Source: Burkholderia cenocepacia (GTDB taxonomy: Bacteria > Pseudomonadota > Gammaproteobacteria > Burkholderiales > Burkholderiaceae). Taken from it: a stretch of 64,000 nucleotides of DNA. The translations under genes and the position numbers were made by a program. Positions 7,704 through 16,088 of the stretch are shown piece by piece. Below the pieces are notes generated by a model. That model searched no databases. It saw only the letters and a list, made by a program, of their open reading frames with translations, and was not told where the DNA came from. The stretch lies in the NCBI RefSeq assembly GCF_900446215.1, contig NZ_UAQZ01000002.1, forward strand, positions 62,001-126,000, written 5' to 3'. How positions within the stretch are numbered: position 1 is the first letter of the stretch; each line of letters starts with the position of its first letter.

Positions 7704-8951
7704 ATGGCAGCAAACATGAAATCTTCGACGCTCGGCGGCCCATCGGCCCCGCGCGTGGAGCAGGTCGGCGCGTACGCGTGGAAAGCGCTGGCCGGATCGG
7801 CGATCGGCTACGCGATGGACGGCTTCGACCTGCTGATCCTCGGCTTCATGCTGCCGGCGATCACGGCGGCGCTGCACCTGACGCCCGGACAGGGCGGCGC
7901 GCTAGTCACGTGGACACTGATCGGCGCGGTCGCGGGCGGCATCGTGTTCGGCGCGCTGAGCGATCGCTACGGACGCGTGCGCGTGCTGACCTGGACGATC
8001 CTGCTGTTCGCGATCTTCACCGGCTTGTGCGCATTCGCGCGCGGCTTCGAGGATCTGCTCGTCTATCGCACCATCGCGGGCATCGGCCTCGGCGGCGAAT
8101 TTGGGATCGGCATGGCCCTCGCGGCCGAAGCGTGGCCTGCAGCCAAGCGCGCCCGCGTGTCGTGCTACGTCGCGCTCGGCTGGCAGGCCGGCGTGCTGCT
8201 GGCCGCGCTGCTGACGCCGTTTCTGCTGCTCCACATCGGCTGGCGCGGCATGTTCGTGGTCGGCGTGCTGCCCGCGCTGCTCGCGTGGGTGATGCGCAAC
8301 AAGCTGCACGAGCCGGAAGCGTTCGTGCAGCGCGCGACGCAGCCCACGTCCAACGCGTTCCGCATGCTCGTCGCCGACGGCCGCACCGCGCGCACGAGCC
8401 TCGGCATCGTGATCCTGTGTTCGGTCCAGAATTTCGGCTACTACGGGATCATGATCTGGCTGCCGACCTTCCTGTCGAAGCAGATGGGCTTCTCGTTGAC
8501 GAAATCGGGGCTGTGGACGGCGGCGACCGTCGTCGGGATGATGATCGGCGTCTGGGTGTTCGGCCAACTGGCCGATCGCATCGGCCGCAAGCCGACGTTC
8601 CTGCTGTATCAGCTCGGCTCGGTCGTGACGGTCATCGCGTATGCGCGGCTGTCGCACCCGACGACGATGCTGTGGGCCGGCGCGCTGATGGGGATGTTCG
8701 TCAACGGGATGGTCGGCGGCTACGGGACGCTGATGTCGGAAGGCTATCCGACGGCCGCACGCGCGACCGCGCAGAACGTGCTGTGGAACATCGGCCGCGC
8801 GGTCGGCGGCTTCGGCCCGGTCGCGGTCGGCGCGCTCGCCGCGCACTACGGGTTCCAGACGGCCATCGCGCTGCTCGCCGGCCTGTACGTGCTCGACATG
8901 ATCGCGACGCTGTTCCTGATCCCCGAGCTCAAGGGCGTCGAGCTCGAATGA
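7704..8951 (+). CDS. MFS transporter, aromatic acid:H+ symporter (AAHS) type
   Basis: 415-residue inner-membrane carrier with twelve predicted helices. The AAHS-type first-helix motif DGFDLLILGFMLP is near residues 38-50. The loop motif GALSDRYGRVRVL appears between helices 2 and 3 and a second copy, GQLADRIGRKPTF, in the C-terminal half. Family members import benzoate, hydroxybenzoates, protocatechuate or sialic acid with protons; no catabolic gene nearby reveals the substrate. The ATG follows CAGGACACC. The next gene starts close behind on the same strand, so they may share a transcript. Confidence 0.9.
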   Translation: MAANMKSSTLGGPSAPRVEQVGAYAWKALAGSAIGYAMDGFDLLILGFMLPAITAALHLTPGQGGALVTWTLIGAVAGGIVFGALSDRYGRVRVLTWTILLFAIFTGLCAFARGFEDLLVYRTIAGIGLGGEFGIGMALAAEAWPAAKRARVSCYVALGWQAGVLLAALLTPFLLLHIGWRGMFVVGVLPALLAWVMRNKLHEPEAFVQRATQPTSNAFRMLVADGRTARTSLGIVILCSVQNFGYYGIMIWLPTFLSKQMGFSLTKSGLWTAATVVGMMIGVWVFGQLADRIGRKPTFLLYQLGSVVTVIAYARLSHPTTMLWAGALMGMFVNGMVGGYGTLMSEGYPTAARATAQNVLWNIGRAVGGFGPVAVGALAAHYGFQTAIALLAGLYVLDMIATLFLIPELKGVELE

Positions 8952-8995
8952 GCGCGGCGCGCGTACGCGCCGCCACGATTTCACCGGAAACCACG

Positions 8996-9553
8996 ATGCA
9001 ACGGAAAACCAGGACGATTGGCGTGATGGGCTCGGGCAAGGAGCCGTGGGCCGCATTTTCGGAACCGCTCGGCGCGTGGCTCGCGCAGGCCGGGTTCAAC
9101 CTGCTGACGGGCGGCGGGCAGGGCGTGATGCTGGCGGTCGCGCGCGCGTTCGCCGGCGTGCCCGGTCGGACCGGACGATCGATCGGCATCGTGCCGACGC
9201 AGGCCGATCCGGTCGCGGGCTTCGTGCCGCTCGACGGCTATCCGCATCCGTTCGTCGACATTCCGGTCCTCACGCCGCTGCCGCGCCGCGAGCCGGGCGC
9301 GGCTCCGGACACGATCAACCGCAACTACGTGAACGTGCTGAGCAGCGACCTGATCGTGGCCCTGCCGGGCGGGCACGGGACGGCGGAAGAGATCGCGCTC
9401 GCGCAGCGCTGGCGCAAGCCGCTCGTCTGCTTCGGGCCGGACGGTGCGTTTCGGTCGCTTGCCGCGGACGCGGTGTGCACGTCGTCGCTCGACGACGTGA
9501 TCCGGTTCGTTGGCGATGCGTTTGCGGCGGAGCGGGGGCAGGCGTTGCGGTAG
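8996..9553 (+). CDS. LOG-like / nucleotide-binding Rossmann protein
   Basis: 185 residues with a Rossmann-like fold of the LOG/TIGR00725 group: IGVMGSGKEPW at the start, GGGQGVM near residue 40 and ALPGGHGTAEEI, matching the LOG motif PGGxGTxxE. LOG proteins release cytokinin bases from nucleotides or act as general nucleotide phosphoribohydrolases; other members carry molybdenum cofactor. The activity here cannot be assigned. The ATG at 8996 has a GGAAA-type site; an alternative ATG at 8948 overlaps the MFS stop codon as ATGA and would add 16 residues. Confidence 0.82.
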   Translation: MQRKTRTIGVMGSGKEPWAAFSEPLGAWLAQAGFNLLTGGGQGVMLAVARAFAGVPGRTGRSIGIVPTQADPVAGFVPLDGYPHPFVDIPVLTPLPRREPGAAPDTINRNYVNVLSSDLIVALPGGHGTAEEIALAQRWRKPLVCFGPDGAFRSLAADAVCTSSLDDVIRFVGDAFAAERGQALR

Positions 9554-9765
9554 GTCAGGGCCGGTGTCACCGCATCGAGGTCGATGAAGGTCGACCCGGG
9601 CCGCATGCATGCAACCAAGGCTTCGACGACGTCGGCCGCGGACGCCGCCGCGACGGCGGAAACGATCCACCATGCGTCGCGATTGCCATGCACTTGCCCG
9701 ATCGCACGAGACAGTGTGCGGCGCGCGCGAATGGTCGTCCGTCGCACCCGGCCCGGTCGATGGGC

Positions 9766-10854
9766 TCAGAATGAATGCGTCATCCCCACATGCGCGAGCA
9801 GTTGCGAGCGCCCCGACGACGGGCCGTTCGGATAGGTCGCCGCCGTCGCCCCGTTGCCCGATGCGAGCTGCCACGTCAGCGTCGCCTGCAATTGCGTGCG
9901 TTTCGACAGCGCGTACAGGTTGCCGGCCTCGAGCGTGTTCCAGTGCATGCCGTCCAGGCGCGAATACGTGTAATCGAGCGTGACCGCTTCCGCCGCGGTG
10001 AACTGGTAAAGCGTGCCGACGTCGATGTTCTGCATGTGCGTGGCCGTGCGTGCGCCCTTGATGTCCGTCCGCGTGTACAGCACGTTGACGTGCCACGGTT
10101 CCGTGATCCGGTACGTGAGCCCGATACCCAGGTTGTTGACCTCGTTCGACTGGAAAGTCTTTTGCGCGGATAGCGTCTGGTCGAGGAACCGGGTCCAGCC
10201 GAAGTAGTTGTACAGGTCGAGCACGCGACGCTGGGTCGTCATGTACGTGACGCCGACCGACAGCGGGCCGCGATCGTAGGTGGCGTACGCGCCCGCACTG
10301 TGGCCGGTCGCGTCCGACCCGGTGAAGCCGTACAGGGCACCGACGCGTATGCCGTACCATTCCGGACTCCGATATTTCACCGCATTCTCGATCTGGTAGC
10401 CGTTGGTCAGGCTGTCCAGGTTACCCGCATGGAACGCGTACAGGCTGCGATTCCAGAACGCGTTCGAATAGCGGATCGCGACGTCGTCCATCAGGTCGGC
10501 CTGGCGGCCGAACGTGATCGTGCCGAACGGACCGTCGAGGCCGACATACGCCTGCCGGTCGAATAACGTGTTGGACTTGATCAGCATGCCCGTATTGACG
10601 TTGAAGCCGCTCTCCAGCGCGAACACCGCGCGATAGCCGCCGCCGAGCGCCTCGTTGCCGCGCAGTCCCCAGCGCGTCGGCGCGCCGATCCCGGACGCCG
10701 TGCCCCACGACGCGCCACCGCGCTTGTTGCTGATGTAGGTAACGCCGGAATCCACCTGGCCCCACATGGTGACCGAACTGCTTTGTGCGTGTGCGAGCGA
10801 AACCAGCGAGGCGCCGCATCCGGCGATCAGAAAGGTGCGAGGCAGGATTTTCAT
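9766..10854 (-). CDS. Gram-negative outer-membrane porin
   Basis: 362 residues with a signal peptide ending LVSLAHAQ, the opening strand SSSVTMWGQVDSGVTYISN, the loop motif RWGLRGNEALGGGYRAVFALESGFN and the terminal phenylalanine HVGMTHSF needed for outer-membrane insertion. It forms a general or substrate-biased trimeric beta-barrel. It is divergent from an MFS carrier, and both promoters carry the same inverted repeat, so the porin likely lets the MFS substrate into the periplasm under control of the nearby IclR protein. Confidence 0.93.
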   Translation of the reverse strand: MKILPRTFLIAGCGASLVSLAHAQSSSVTMWGQVDSGVTYISNKRGGASWGTASGIGAPTRWGLRGNEALGGGYRAVFALESGFNVNTGMLIKSNTLFDRQAYVGLDGPFGTITFGRQADLMDDVAIRYSNAFWNRSLYAFHAGNLDSLTNGYQIENAVKYRSPEWYGIRVGALYGFTGSDATGHSAGAYATYDRGPLSVGVTYMTTQRRVLDLYNYFGWTRFLDQTLSAQKTFQSNEVNNLGIGLTYRITEPWHVNVLYTRTDIKGARTATHMQNIDVGTLYQFTAAEAVTLDYTYSRLDGMHWNTLEAGNLYALSKRTQLQATLTWQLASGNGATAATYPNGPSSGRSQLLAHVGMTHSF

Positions 10855-10905
10855 GTGTCAGGGACCGGGAAGCGGGCGGACAGACCAACCGAGCGATATA
10901 TACAA

Positions 10906-10923
10906 ATGACCACTGGTGGACAT
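10906..10923. promoter_or_regulatory. Operator 1 of the porin/MFS pair
   Basis: ATGACCA-CTGG-TGGACAT: seven-base arms with a four-base spacer and one arm mismatch. It lies at about +13 to +30 of the predicted porin transcript. It matches the perfect copy at 11043-11060 and is a likely site for the IclR regulator at 12453-13292. Confidence 0.6.
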
Positions 10924-10942
10924 TTTGTTATCAGGTGGAAAA

Positions 10943-10972
10943 ATCATAGGGCCCGGTTTTGATATGAATCAA
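10943..10972 (-). promoter_or_regulatory. Porin promoter
   Basis: On the minus strand TTGATT (10972-10967) is followed after 18 bp by TATGAT (10948-10943), giving a start near 10936. Operator 1 lies directly downstream. Confidence 0.5.
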
Positions 10973-10994
10973 GCGGAAAATAATTAAACGCGCC

Positions 10995-11023
10995 TTGACC
11001 CGTGCTTTTGTCCACGCGATCAT
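10995..11023 (+). promoter_or_regulatory. Promoter of the MFS-IclR transcript
   Basis: TTGACC (10995-11000), 17 bp, GATCAT (11018-11023), predicting a start near 11030. The -10 hexamer is weak, but the following operator lies at the same distance as in the divergent porin promoter, which supports the assignment. Confidence 0.4.
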
Positions 11024-11042
11024 CGCGTCTCATATGGTCGAA

Positions 11043-11060
11043 ATGTCCATTCATGGACAT
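11043..11060. promoter_or_regulatory. Operator 2 of the porin/MFS pair
   Basis: ATGTCCA-TTCA-TGGACAT, perfect seven-base arms with a four-base spacer, at about +13 to +30 of the predicted MFS transcript. Same arm sequence and spacing as operator 1; the two centres are 137 bp apart. Confidence 0.65.
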
Positions 11061-11090
11061 GTGGGACCAGGAAAAGACAAGGGACGACCG

Positions 11091-12437
11091 ATGCCTGACA
11101 CCTCCTCCCGGAAGCCCACCCGCATCCGCTTCCTGATGCTGTTTCTCGTGTTCGTCGGCACGGTCGTCAACTACGTCGATCGCGCGAACCTGTCGGTCGC
11201 GGCGCCGCTGCTCAAGCACGAATTCGGGCTCGACCCGGTGGCGATCGGCGTGCTGTTCTCCGCGTACTCGTGGACCTACGTGCTGGCCAACCTGCCGGGC
11301 GGCTGGGTCGTCGACCGTTTCGGCTCGCGCGTGATGTACGCGGTGGCGCTGCTGACCTGGTCGAGCTTCACGCTGCTGCAGGGTTTCGCGGGCCGCTTCG
11401 CGACGCTGTTCGGGCTGCGCCTGGGCGTCGGCATCGCGGAGGCGCCGACCTTCCCGATCAACAACCGCGTCGTGTCGATCTGGTTTGCGCAGCGCGAACG
11501 CGGCATCGCGACCAGCGTGTATCTGGTCGGCCAGTACGTCGGCATGGCCGCGCTGACGCCGGTGCTGTTCTGGATCGCCGGCACGTTCGGTTGGCGCGAG
11601 ATATTCTTCGCGACGGGCCTCGTCGGCGTCCTGTGGGCCGGCGTCTGGTATCTGCTGTATCGCGACCCCGAGCAGTGCAAGTGGGCGAACGATGCCGAAC
11701 TCGAGCACATCCGCACCGGCGGCGCGGTGGTCGAGATCGGCAAGCCCGCGCGCGGCGAGCCGTTCCCGTGGCGCAAGCTCGCGATCGTGTTCCGCAACCG
11801 CCAGATCATCGCGATCTGCGCGGGCAAATTCGCGTCGCTATCGTCGTTGTATTTCTTCCTGACGTGGTTCCCGAGCTACCTGATCACCGAGCGTCACATG
11901 ACCGTGCTGAAAGCGGGCGGCGCGGCGTCGGTCCCGTTCATCTCCGCATCGGTCGGCGTGCTTGCGGGCGGCGCATTGTCCGACTGGCTGCTGCGGCGCG
12001 GCGCGAGCGTCGGTGCCGCGCGCAAGACGCCGATCATCACCGGTCTGCTGCTGGTCCCGACGATGTCGTTGGCGGTGCTGACGGACACCAACTGGGTCGT
12101 GATCGCGATCATGTCGTTCGCGTTCTTTGCGCAGGGCGTCGCGTCGGCATCGTGGTCACTGATCGGCGACATCGCGCCGCGCAGCATGCTCGGGGTCACG
12201 GGCGGCGCGGTCAACTTCGTCGGCAACCTGTCTGGTATCGTTACGCCCATCGCCATCGGCTTCATCGTTCGCGAGACGGGTTCGTTCGGATGGGCGCTCG
12301 GGTTGATCAGCGTGTTCGCGGTGATCGGCGCGTTGTGCTACACGTTCCTGCTCGGCGAGGTCAAGCGCATCGAGCTCGATCCGCCGGCCACGGGCGGCAG
12401 CGCGCCCGAACCGCTGAAGTCGACGGTGCAGGACTGA
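11091..12437 (+). CDS. MFS transporter, anion:cation symporter family
   Basis: 448-residue inner-membrane carrier with twelve helices. The first helix reads VNYVDRANLSVAAPLL, the family hallmark shared with galactonate, glucarate and tartrate carriers. The sugar-acid or aromatic-acid substrate is not shown by any neighbouring enzyme. The ATG at 11091 is preceded by AAGGGA and starts just before the conserved region; upstream in-frame starts would include the operator. It is followed 15 bp later by the IclR gene, suggesting an operon in which carrier and regulator are made together. Confidence 0.9.
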   Translation: MPDTSSRKPTRIRFLMLFLVFVGTVVNYVDRANLSVAAPLLKHEFGLDPVAIGVLFSAYSWTYVLANLPGGWVVDRFGSRVMYAVALLTWSSFTLLQGFAGRFATLFGLRLGVGIAEAPTFPINNRVVSIWFAQRERGIATSVYLVGQYVGMAALTPVLFWIAGTFGWREIFFATGLVGVLWAGVWYLLYRDPEQCKWANDAELEHIRTGGAVVEIGKPARGEPFPWRKLAIVFRNRQIIAICAGKFASLSSLYFFLTWFPSYLITERHMTVLKAGGAASVPFISASVGVLAGGALSDWLLRRGASVGAARKTPIITGLLLVPTMSLAVLTDTNWVVIAIMSFAFFAQGVASASWSLIGDIAPRSMLGVTGGAVNFVGNLSGIVTPIAIGFIVRETGSFGWALGLISVFAVIGALCYTFLLGEVKRIELDPPATGGSAPEPLKSTVQD

Positions 12438-12452
12438 CGACGCAAGGCCACG

Positions 12453-13292
12453 ATGAACCCAGATACGCCCGATACCACCGGCACGCTTTCCGACGACGAC
12501 ACCTATCTCGTTCCCGCGCTCGAGCGCGGCCTGCGGATCCTCGAACTGTTCAACGCACGCGATCCGGTTCTGACGCCGAACCTGATCGCGCAGCGGCTGG
12601 GCTTGCCGCGCACTACGGCGCTGCGACTCGTGCAGACGCTGCAGACGCTCGGCTATCTTGAACGCGCGAACCGCGATCGCGACGTGCGGCTCGGCGCGCG
12701 CGTCATGAAGCTCGGCTTCGATTACCTGAGCTCGCTCGCGTTGACCGACATCGGCACGCCGGTGATCGAGCGGCTGCGTGATGCGACCGGTTTCGCGAGT
12801 CATCTGGTGGTGCGCGACGGCCGCGACGTCGTGTTCGTCGCGAAGGCGTGGACGCACGATTCGGTGATGAGCGCGATCAAGGTCAACATCGGTACGCGCA
12901 TTCCCGCACATGCTTCGGTGCACGGCCACGTGCTGCTTGGCGATCTCGACCAGGCGGAACTCGACGCGCTGTTCCCGGAGCCGATGCTGCCGACCTATAC
13001 GCCGCACACGCCGCGTACCGCGACGGAAGTATATGCGCGCGCGCAGAAGTATGCGGCCGACGGCTACGCGCTCAGCGAATCGTCGTTCGAGCCCGGCATC
13101 TCGGTGATCAGCGCGCCGGTGCGCGACAGCAGCGGCTTGATCGTCGCCGCGGTCACGCTGACGGTCGCGCGGCCGTTCCTCGAGAAGTCGATGATCGACC
13201 AGGGGCTCGTCGGGCAGGTCCGGCAGGCGGCCGCCGATCTGTCGGCGCGGCTCAACTACCACGCTGCCGAGCACGGCGCCGACCACGACTGA
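12453..13292 (+). CDS. IclR family transcriptional regulator
   Basis: 279 residues. The N-terminal winged helix (about 25-85) contains ALERGLRILELFNARD and LIAQRLGLPRTTALRLVQTLQTLGYLER. The C-terminal IclR effector domain includes HLVVRDGRDVVFVAKA and GYALSESSFEPGISVISAPVRD. PcaR/PobR-like members respond to aromatic or sugar acids. It is cotranscribed with the MFS carrier and most likely binds the two matching inverted repeats in the porin-MFS intergenic region. The N-terminal 20 residues are acidic and poorly conserved. Confidence 0.9.
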   Translation: MNPDTPDTTGTLSDDDTYLVPALERGLRILELFNARDPVLTPNLIAQRLGLPRTTALRLVQTLQTLGYLERANRDRDVRLGARVMKLGFDYLSSLALTDIGTPVIERLRDATGFASHLVVRDGRDVVFVAKAWTHDSVMSAIKVNIGTRIPAHASVHGHVLLGDLDQAELDALFPEPMLPTYTPHTPRTATEVYARAQKYAADGYALSESSFEPGISVISAPVRDSSGLIVAAVTLTVARPFLEKSMIDQGLVGQVRQAAADLSARLNYHAAEHGADHD

Positions 13293-13329
13293 GCCGGCGA
13301 CCGGGCTGGTGCCTCGCGTCGCCCCGCGC

Positions 13330-14436
13330 TCACCGCCCCGTCTTCAACTGCGCCCACAACCGGTTCTGCAGCCGGCGAATCTCGGGCGGCATCGGCTTGA
13401 GCAACGTCATCCTGCTCAATACCTCGTCGGACGGATACACTGACGGATCGCGCGCGATCGCGGGCTTCACGTACTGACGCGCGGCCTTGTTCGCGGTCGG
13501 GTAGAACACCGCGTTGGTGATGCCCGCATTGACCTTCGGGTCCTGCAGGTAGTTGATCCACTTCAGCGCGGCATCGCGGTTCGGCGCGTCCTTCGGGATC
13601 ACCATCATGTCGAACCACAGCAGGCCGCCTTCCTTCGGATTCGCGAAGCGGATCTCGTACGGGCGTTTCGCTTCGGCCGCGCGGCGGTGCGCGATGCCGA
13701 CGTCGCCCGAGTAGCCGAACGACACGCACAGGTCGTTGTTCGCGAGATCGTTGATGTAGCCCGACGAGTTGAACTGCGTGATGTACGGGCGCACCTTCTT
13801 CAGCACGTCGTAGGCGGCGCGGTAGTCGGCCGGGTTCGTGCTGTTCGGATCCTTGCCCATGTACTGCAGCGTCGCGGCGAACACGTCGACGGCCTGGTCG
13901 AGGAACGACACGCCGCACCCCTTCAGCTTCGCCATATTGGCCGGATCGAACACCAGCGCCCAGCTGTCGACCGGCGCCTTGTCGCCGAGCGCCTTCTTCA
14001 CGGCCTGCACGTTGTAGCCGATGCCGTCGGTGCCGTAGGCCCACGGCACGCCGTACTGGTTGCCCGGGTCGGCGTCGGCGACCATCTTCATCAGCAGCGG
14101 GTCGAGATGCGACAGGTTCGGCAGCTTCGATTTGTCGAGCGGCTGGTAGACGCTCGCCTGAATCTGCTTGGCCATGTAGTTCGACGTCGGCACGACGATG
14201 TCGTAGCCGGAGTTGCCGGACAGCAGCTTCGCCTGCAGCGTGTCGTCGCTGTCGTAGTTGTCGTAGCGAACGTGAAGGCCGGTCTGTTTCTGGAAGTTCG
14301 GGATCGTGTCCGGCGCGATGTAGTCGGACCAGTTGTAGATGTTCAGTTCGCCGGCTGCGTGGGCGGCAGTGCCGGCGGCGGCGATCGACAGGATGGCGGC
14401 GGCTGAAAGGGTACGGTGGAGCGGGCGGATTCGCAT
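13330..14436 (-). CDS. Polyamine (putrescine-type) ABC transporter substrate-binding protein
   Basis: 368-residue periplasmic protein with a signal peptide ending GTAAHAAG. The mature protein starts ELNIYNWSDYIAPDTIPNFQKQTG, the hallmark of PotF/PotD. Further PotF-like segments are SGYDIVVPTSNYMAKQI, GYSGDVGIAHRRA and LLWFDMMVIPKDAPN. The ATG at 14436 follows AGGAAAG with good spacing. No permease or ATPase is adjacent, so it is an orphan that must work with a transporter elsewhere or act as a sensor. It converges with the IclR gene. Confidence 0.9.
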   Translation of the reverse strand: MRIRPLHRTLSAAAILSIAAAGTAAHAAGELNIYNWSDYIAPDTIPNFQKQTGLHVRYDNYDSDDTLQAKLLSGNSGYDIVVPTSNYMAKQIQASVYQPLDKSKLPNLSHLDPLLMKMVADADPGNQYGVPWAYGTDGIGYNVQAVKKALGDKAPVDSWALVFDPANMAKLKGCGVSFLDQAVDVFAATLQYMGKDPNSTNPADYRAAYDVLKKVRPYITQFNSSGYINDLANNDLCVSFGYSGDVGIAHRRAAEAKRPYEIRFANPKEGGLLWFDMMVIPKDAPNRDAALKWINYLQDPKVNAGITNAVFYPTANKAARQYVKPAIARDPSVYPSDEVLSRMTLLKPMPPEIRRLQNRLWAQLKTGR

Positions 14437-15266
14437 GACGAAGTCTTTCCTGGCGGAGCGCGTCGAGCCCGGCGTACGGGCCATCGCGCGACGGTTCATC
14501 GGATGGAACAGGCGTGCGTGATCCGTGCTGTCGACGAGCACGGGCAGTGCAATGCAATCAGGAGTGCGTTCGATGTCGCGCGGGGCTTGCGGCCAAACGC
14601 GGCGCGAGCCGATCCCGTCGCCGCTCGGGCGACACGATGCGCAGGTCGAACGGACACGAAGAAGGGGAAAGGCGCGCTAAGGCAGCAGCGACGCCACGTC
14701 GTCGGTATGGATCGCGACGGACGCACGGGCGGCGACGGCGTTGTGACGGCGAACGGAACGGCGGGACAGGATGGTGTAGATCGACGGAGACAGGCGAGGA
14801 CTTCGCCAGCCGTCACGGTCGTCGAGGGACGGCAGCGCGGCGCGCAGGTTTCGCGCATCGCCTCGTCTCCATCGCACCAGCGGGCCACGGATTCTCACGA
14901 TTACTCTCGACCGGGTTGTTGAAAGTATTGAACACCCGACGCTTCGCCAACGGCTGCCGTTTCAGGCTGCGGTCATCGCGATTGCCGCGGGGCGGCATCG
15001 GCTGCATGGCGCGGACTGAAAGCTTGGCATTCAGCGAAATCGCCGAAACATGACGCTCTCGTGAATCATCGGATAAATCGCTGTAAGGATGTCTCCGGAT
15101 TTTCCCTAGTGATGGGCAGGGTGGCGACGCGGTGCGGCAGCGTGCACATCGCGCTTGCGAGCGTACTGGCGGTGGCCGGAATGCGGTCGAAGTGATGAGA
15201 ATATTAGACGGCTGGATAGCCCGCGCCGTCTCGCGACGACGAAGCGGGCGCGGGTGTGGCGGCGCG
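14437..15266. other. 830-base stretch without a supported gene
   Basis: Between the polyamine-binding protein (start at 14436) and the end of the pentapeptide-repeat gene. The open frames here are short, Arg-rich and have no recognisable motifs. The 3' half (about 14900-15260) is less GC-rich than its surroundings. The promoter of the binding protein should lie near 14450-14600. I see no RNA gene or repeat. Confidence 0.4.
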
Positions 15267-15995
15267 TTATGCGACCCGAATCCCGAAGTTCTCGATCAGC
15301 ATGGCCGCCTGATCGTAGGAGACGGTCGCGCCGCGTAGCACGCCGGACGCGAGCAGCCTGGGCGTGCCGCCCAGATCCACGTCGCGCAGGTCGGCACCCT
15401 CGAAGCGGGCGTCGTTCAGATGTGCGTTGCGCAGGCTGCCGCCTTCGAACACGGCATCGCGGAAGTCCGCGCCGGCGAGATCGGCGTCCGAGAAATCGAG
15501 CGCCACGAGCCGGGTTTTACGGAACGAAAAGCGCCGCAGGCTCGCACCGACCAGCAGCGTGCTGGCGAATTCGAGTCCAAGCGATTTGCATTCCTCAAAA
15601 TCGGCACCGGTCAGCCGGCATTCGTTGAAGCGGACCGATCCGAGCTTGCTGCGCCGCCAGCTCGTATTGTTGAGGTCGCACGACCGGAACGCGGCGTCCT
15701 CGAGATCCGACGACGCAAAGTCGGTTTGGCGGGCCCGGCAGCGAATCCACGTGGTGTGCGCGAGCGTGGCGCCGACGAACGACGCTTCCGCGAGCGCGCA
15801 GCGCTCGAATCGCGCGCCGCGCAGATCCAGGCGCGACAGATCGGCGCTTTCGAGGTCGCAATCCTCCAGGTGGAGGGGCGCAGGTGAGCCTTCGATGAGC
15901 TGCATCAATTCGGCGCGATCCAGCGTGCGGCCGGTCACGAGGACACCGGGAGTCATGAGCGGATCCATTGTCGGGCGAATGTTCGGGGCAGACAT
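15267..15995 (-). CDS. Pentapeptide-repeat protein
   Basis: 242 residues dominated by A(D/N)LxX repeats that build a right-handed quadrilateral helix: LESADLSRLDLRGARFERCALAEASF, then DFASSDLEDAAFRSCDLNN and DLAGADFRDAVFEGGSL. Qnr/MfpA relatives mimic DNA and protect gyrase, but most members have no known role. There is no signal peptide. The ATG at 15995 is one of several possible starts (15968 and 15956 also fit), none with a strong ribosome-binding site. It is on the same strand as the MarR-GNAT gene, with 93 bases between them. Confidence 0.82.
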   Translation of the reverse strand: MSAPNIRPTMDPLMTPGVLVTGRTLDRAELMQLIEGSPAPLHLEDCDLESADLSRLDLRGARFERCALAEASFVGATLAHTTWIRCRARQTDFASSDLEDAAFRSCDLNNTSWRRSKLGSVRFNECRLTGADFEECKSLGLEFASTLLVGASLRRFSFRKTRLVALDFSDADLAGADFRDAVFEGGSLRNAHLNDARFEGADLRDVDLGGTPRLLASGVLRGATVSYDQAAMLIENFGIRVA

Positions 15996-16088
15996 TATCC
16001 GGATTTCGCGCGCGTCGTGCATCGGGCGGCGTGCGACAGCTAACGCCGGGCTGCTGCCCCCCACGCACGGCGAAGCTGTCCGCCGATA

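Noticed and set aside
14514-15053. Open frames between the polyamine-binding and pentapeptide-repeat genes
   Set aside because: They are Arg/Cys-rich, lack ribosome-binding sites and resemble no family. The space was left unassigned.
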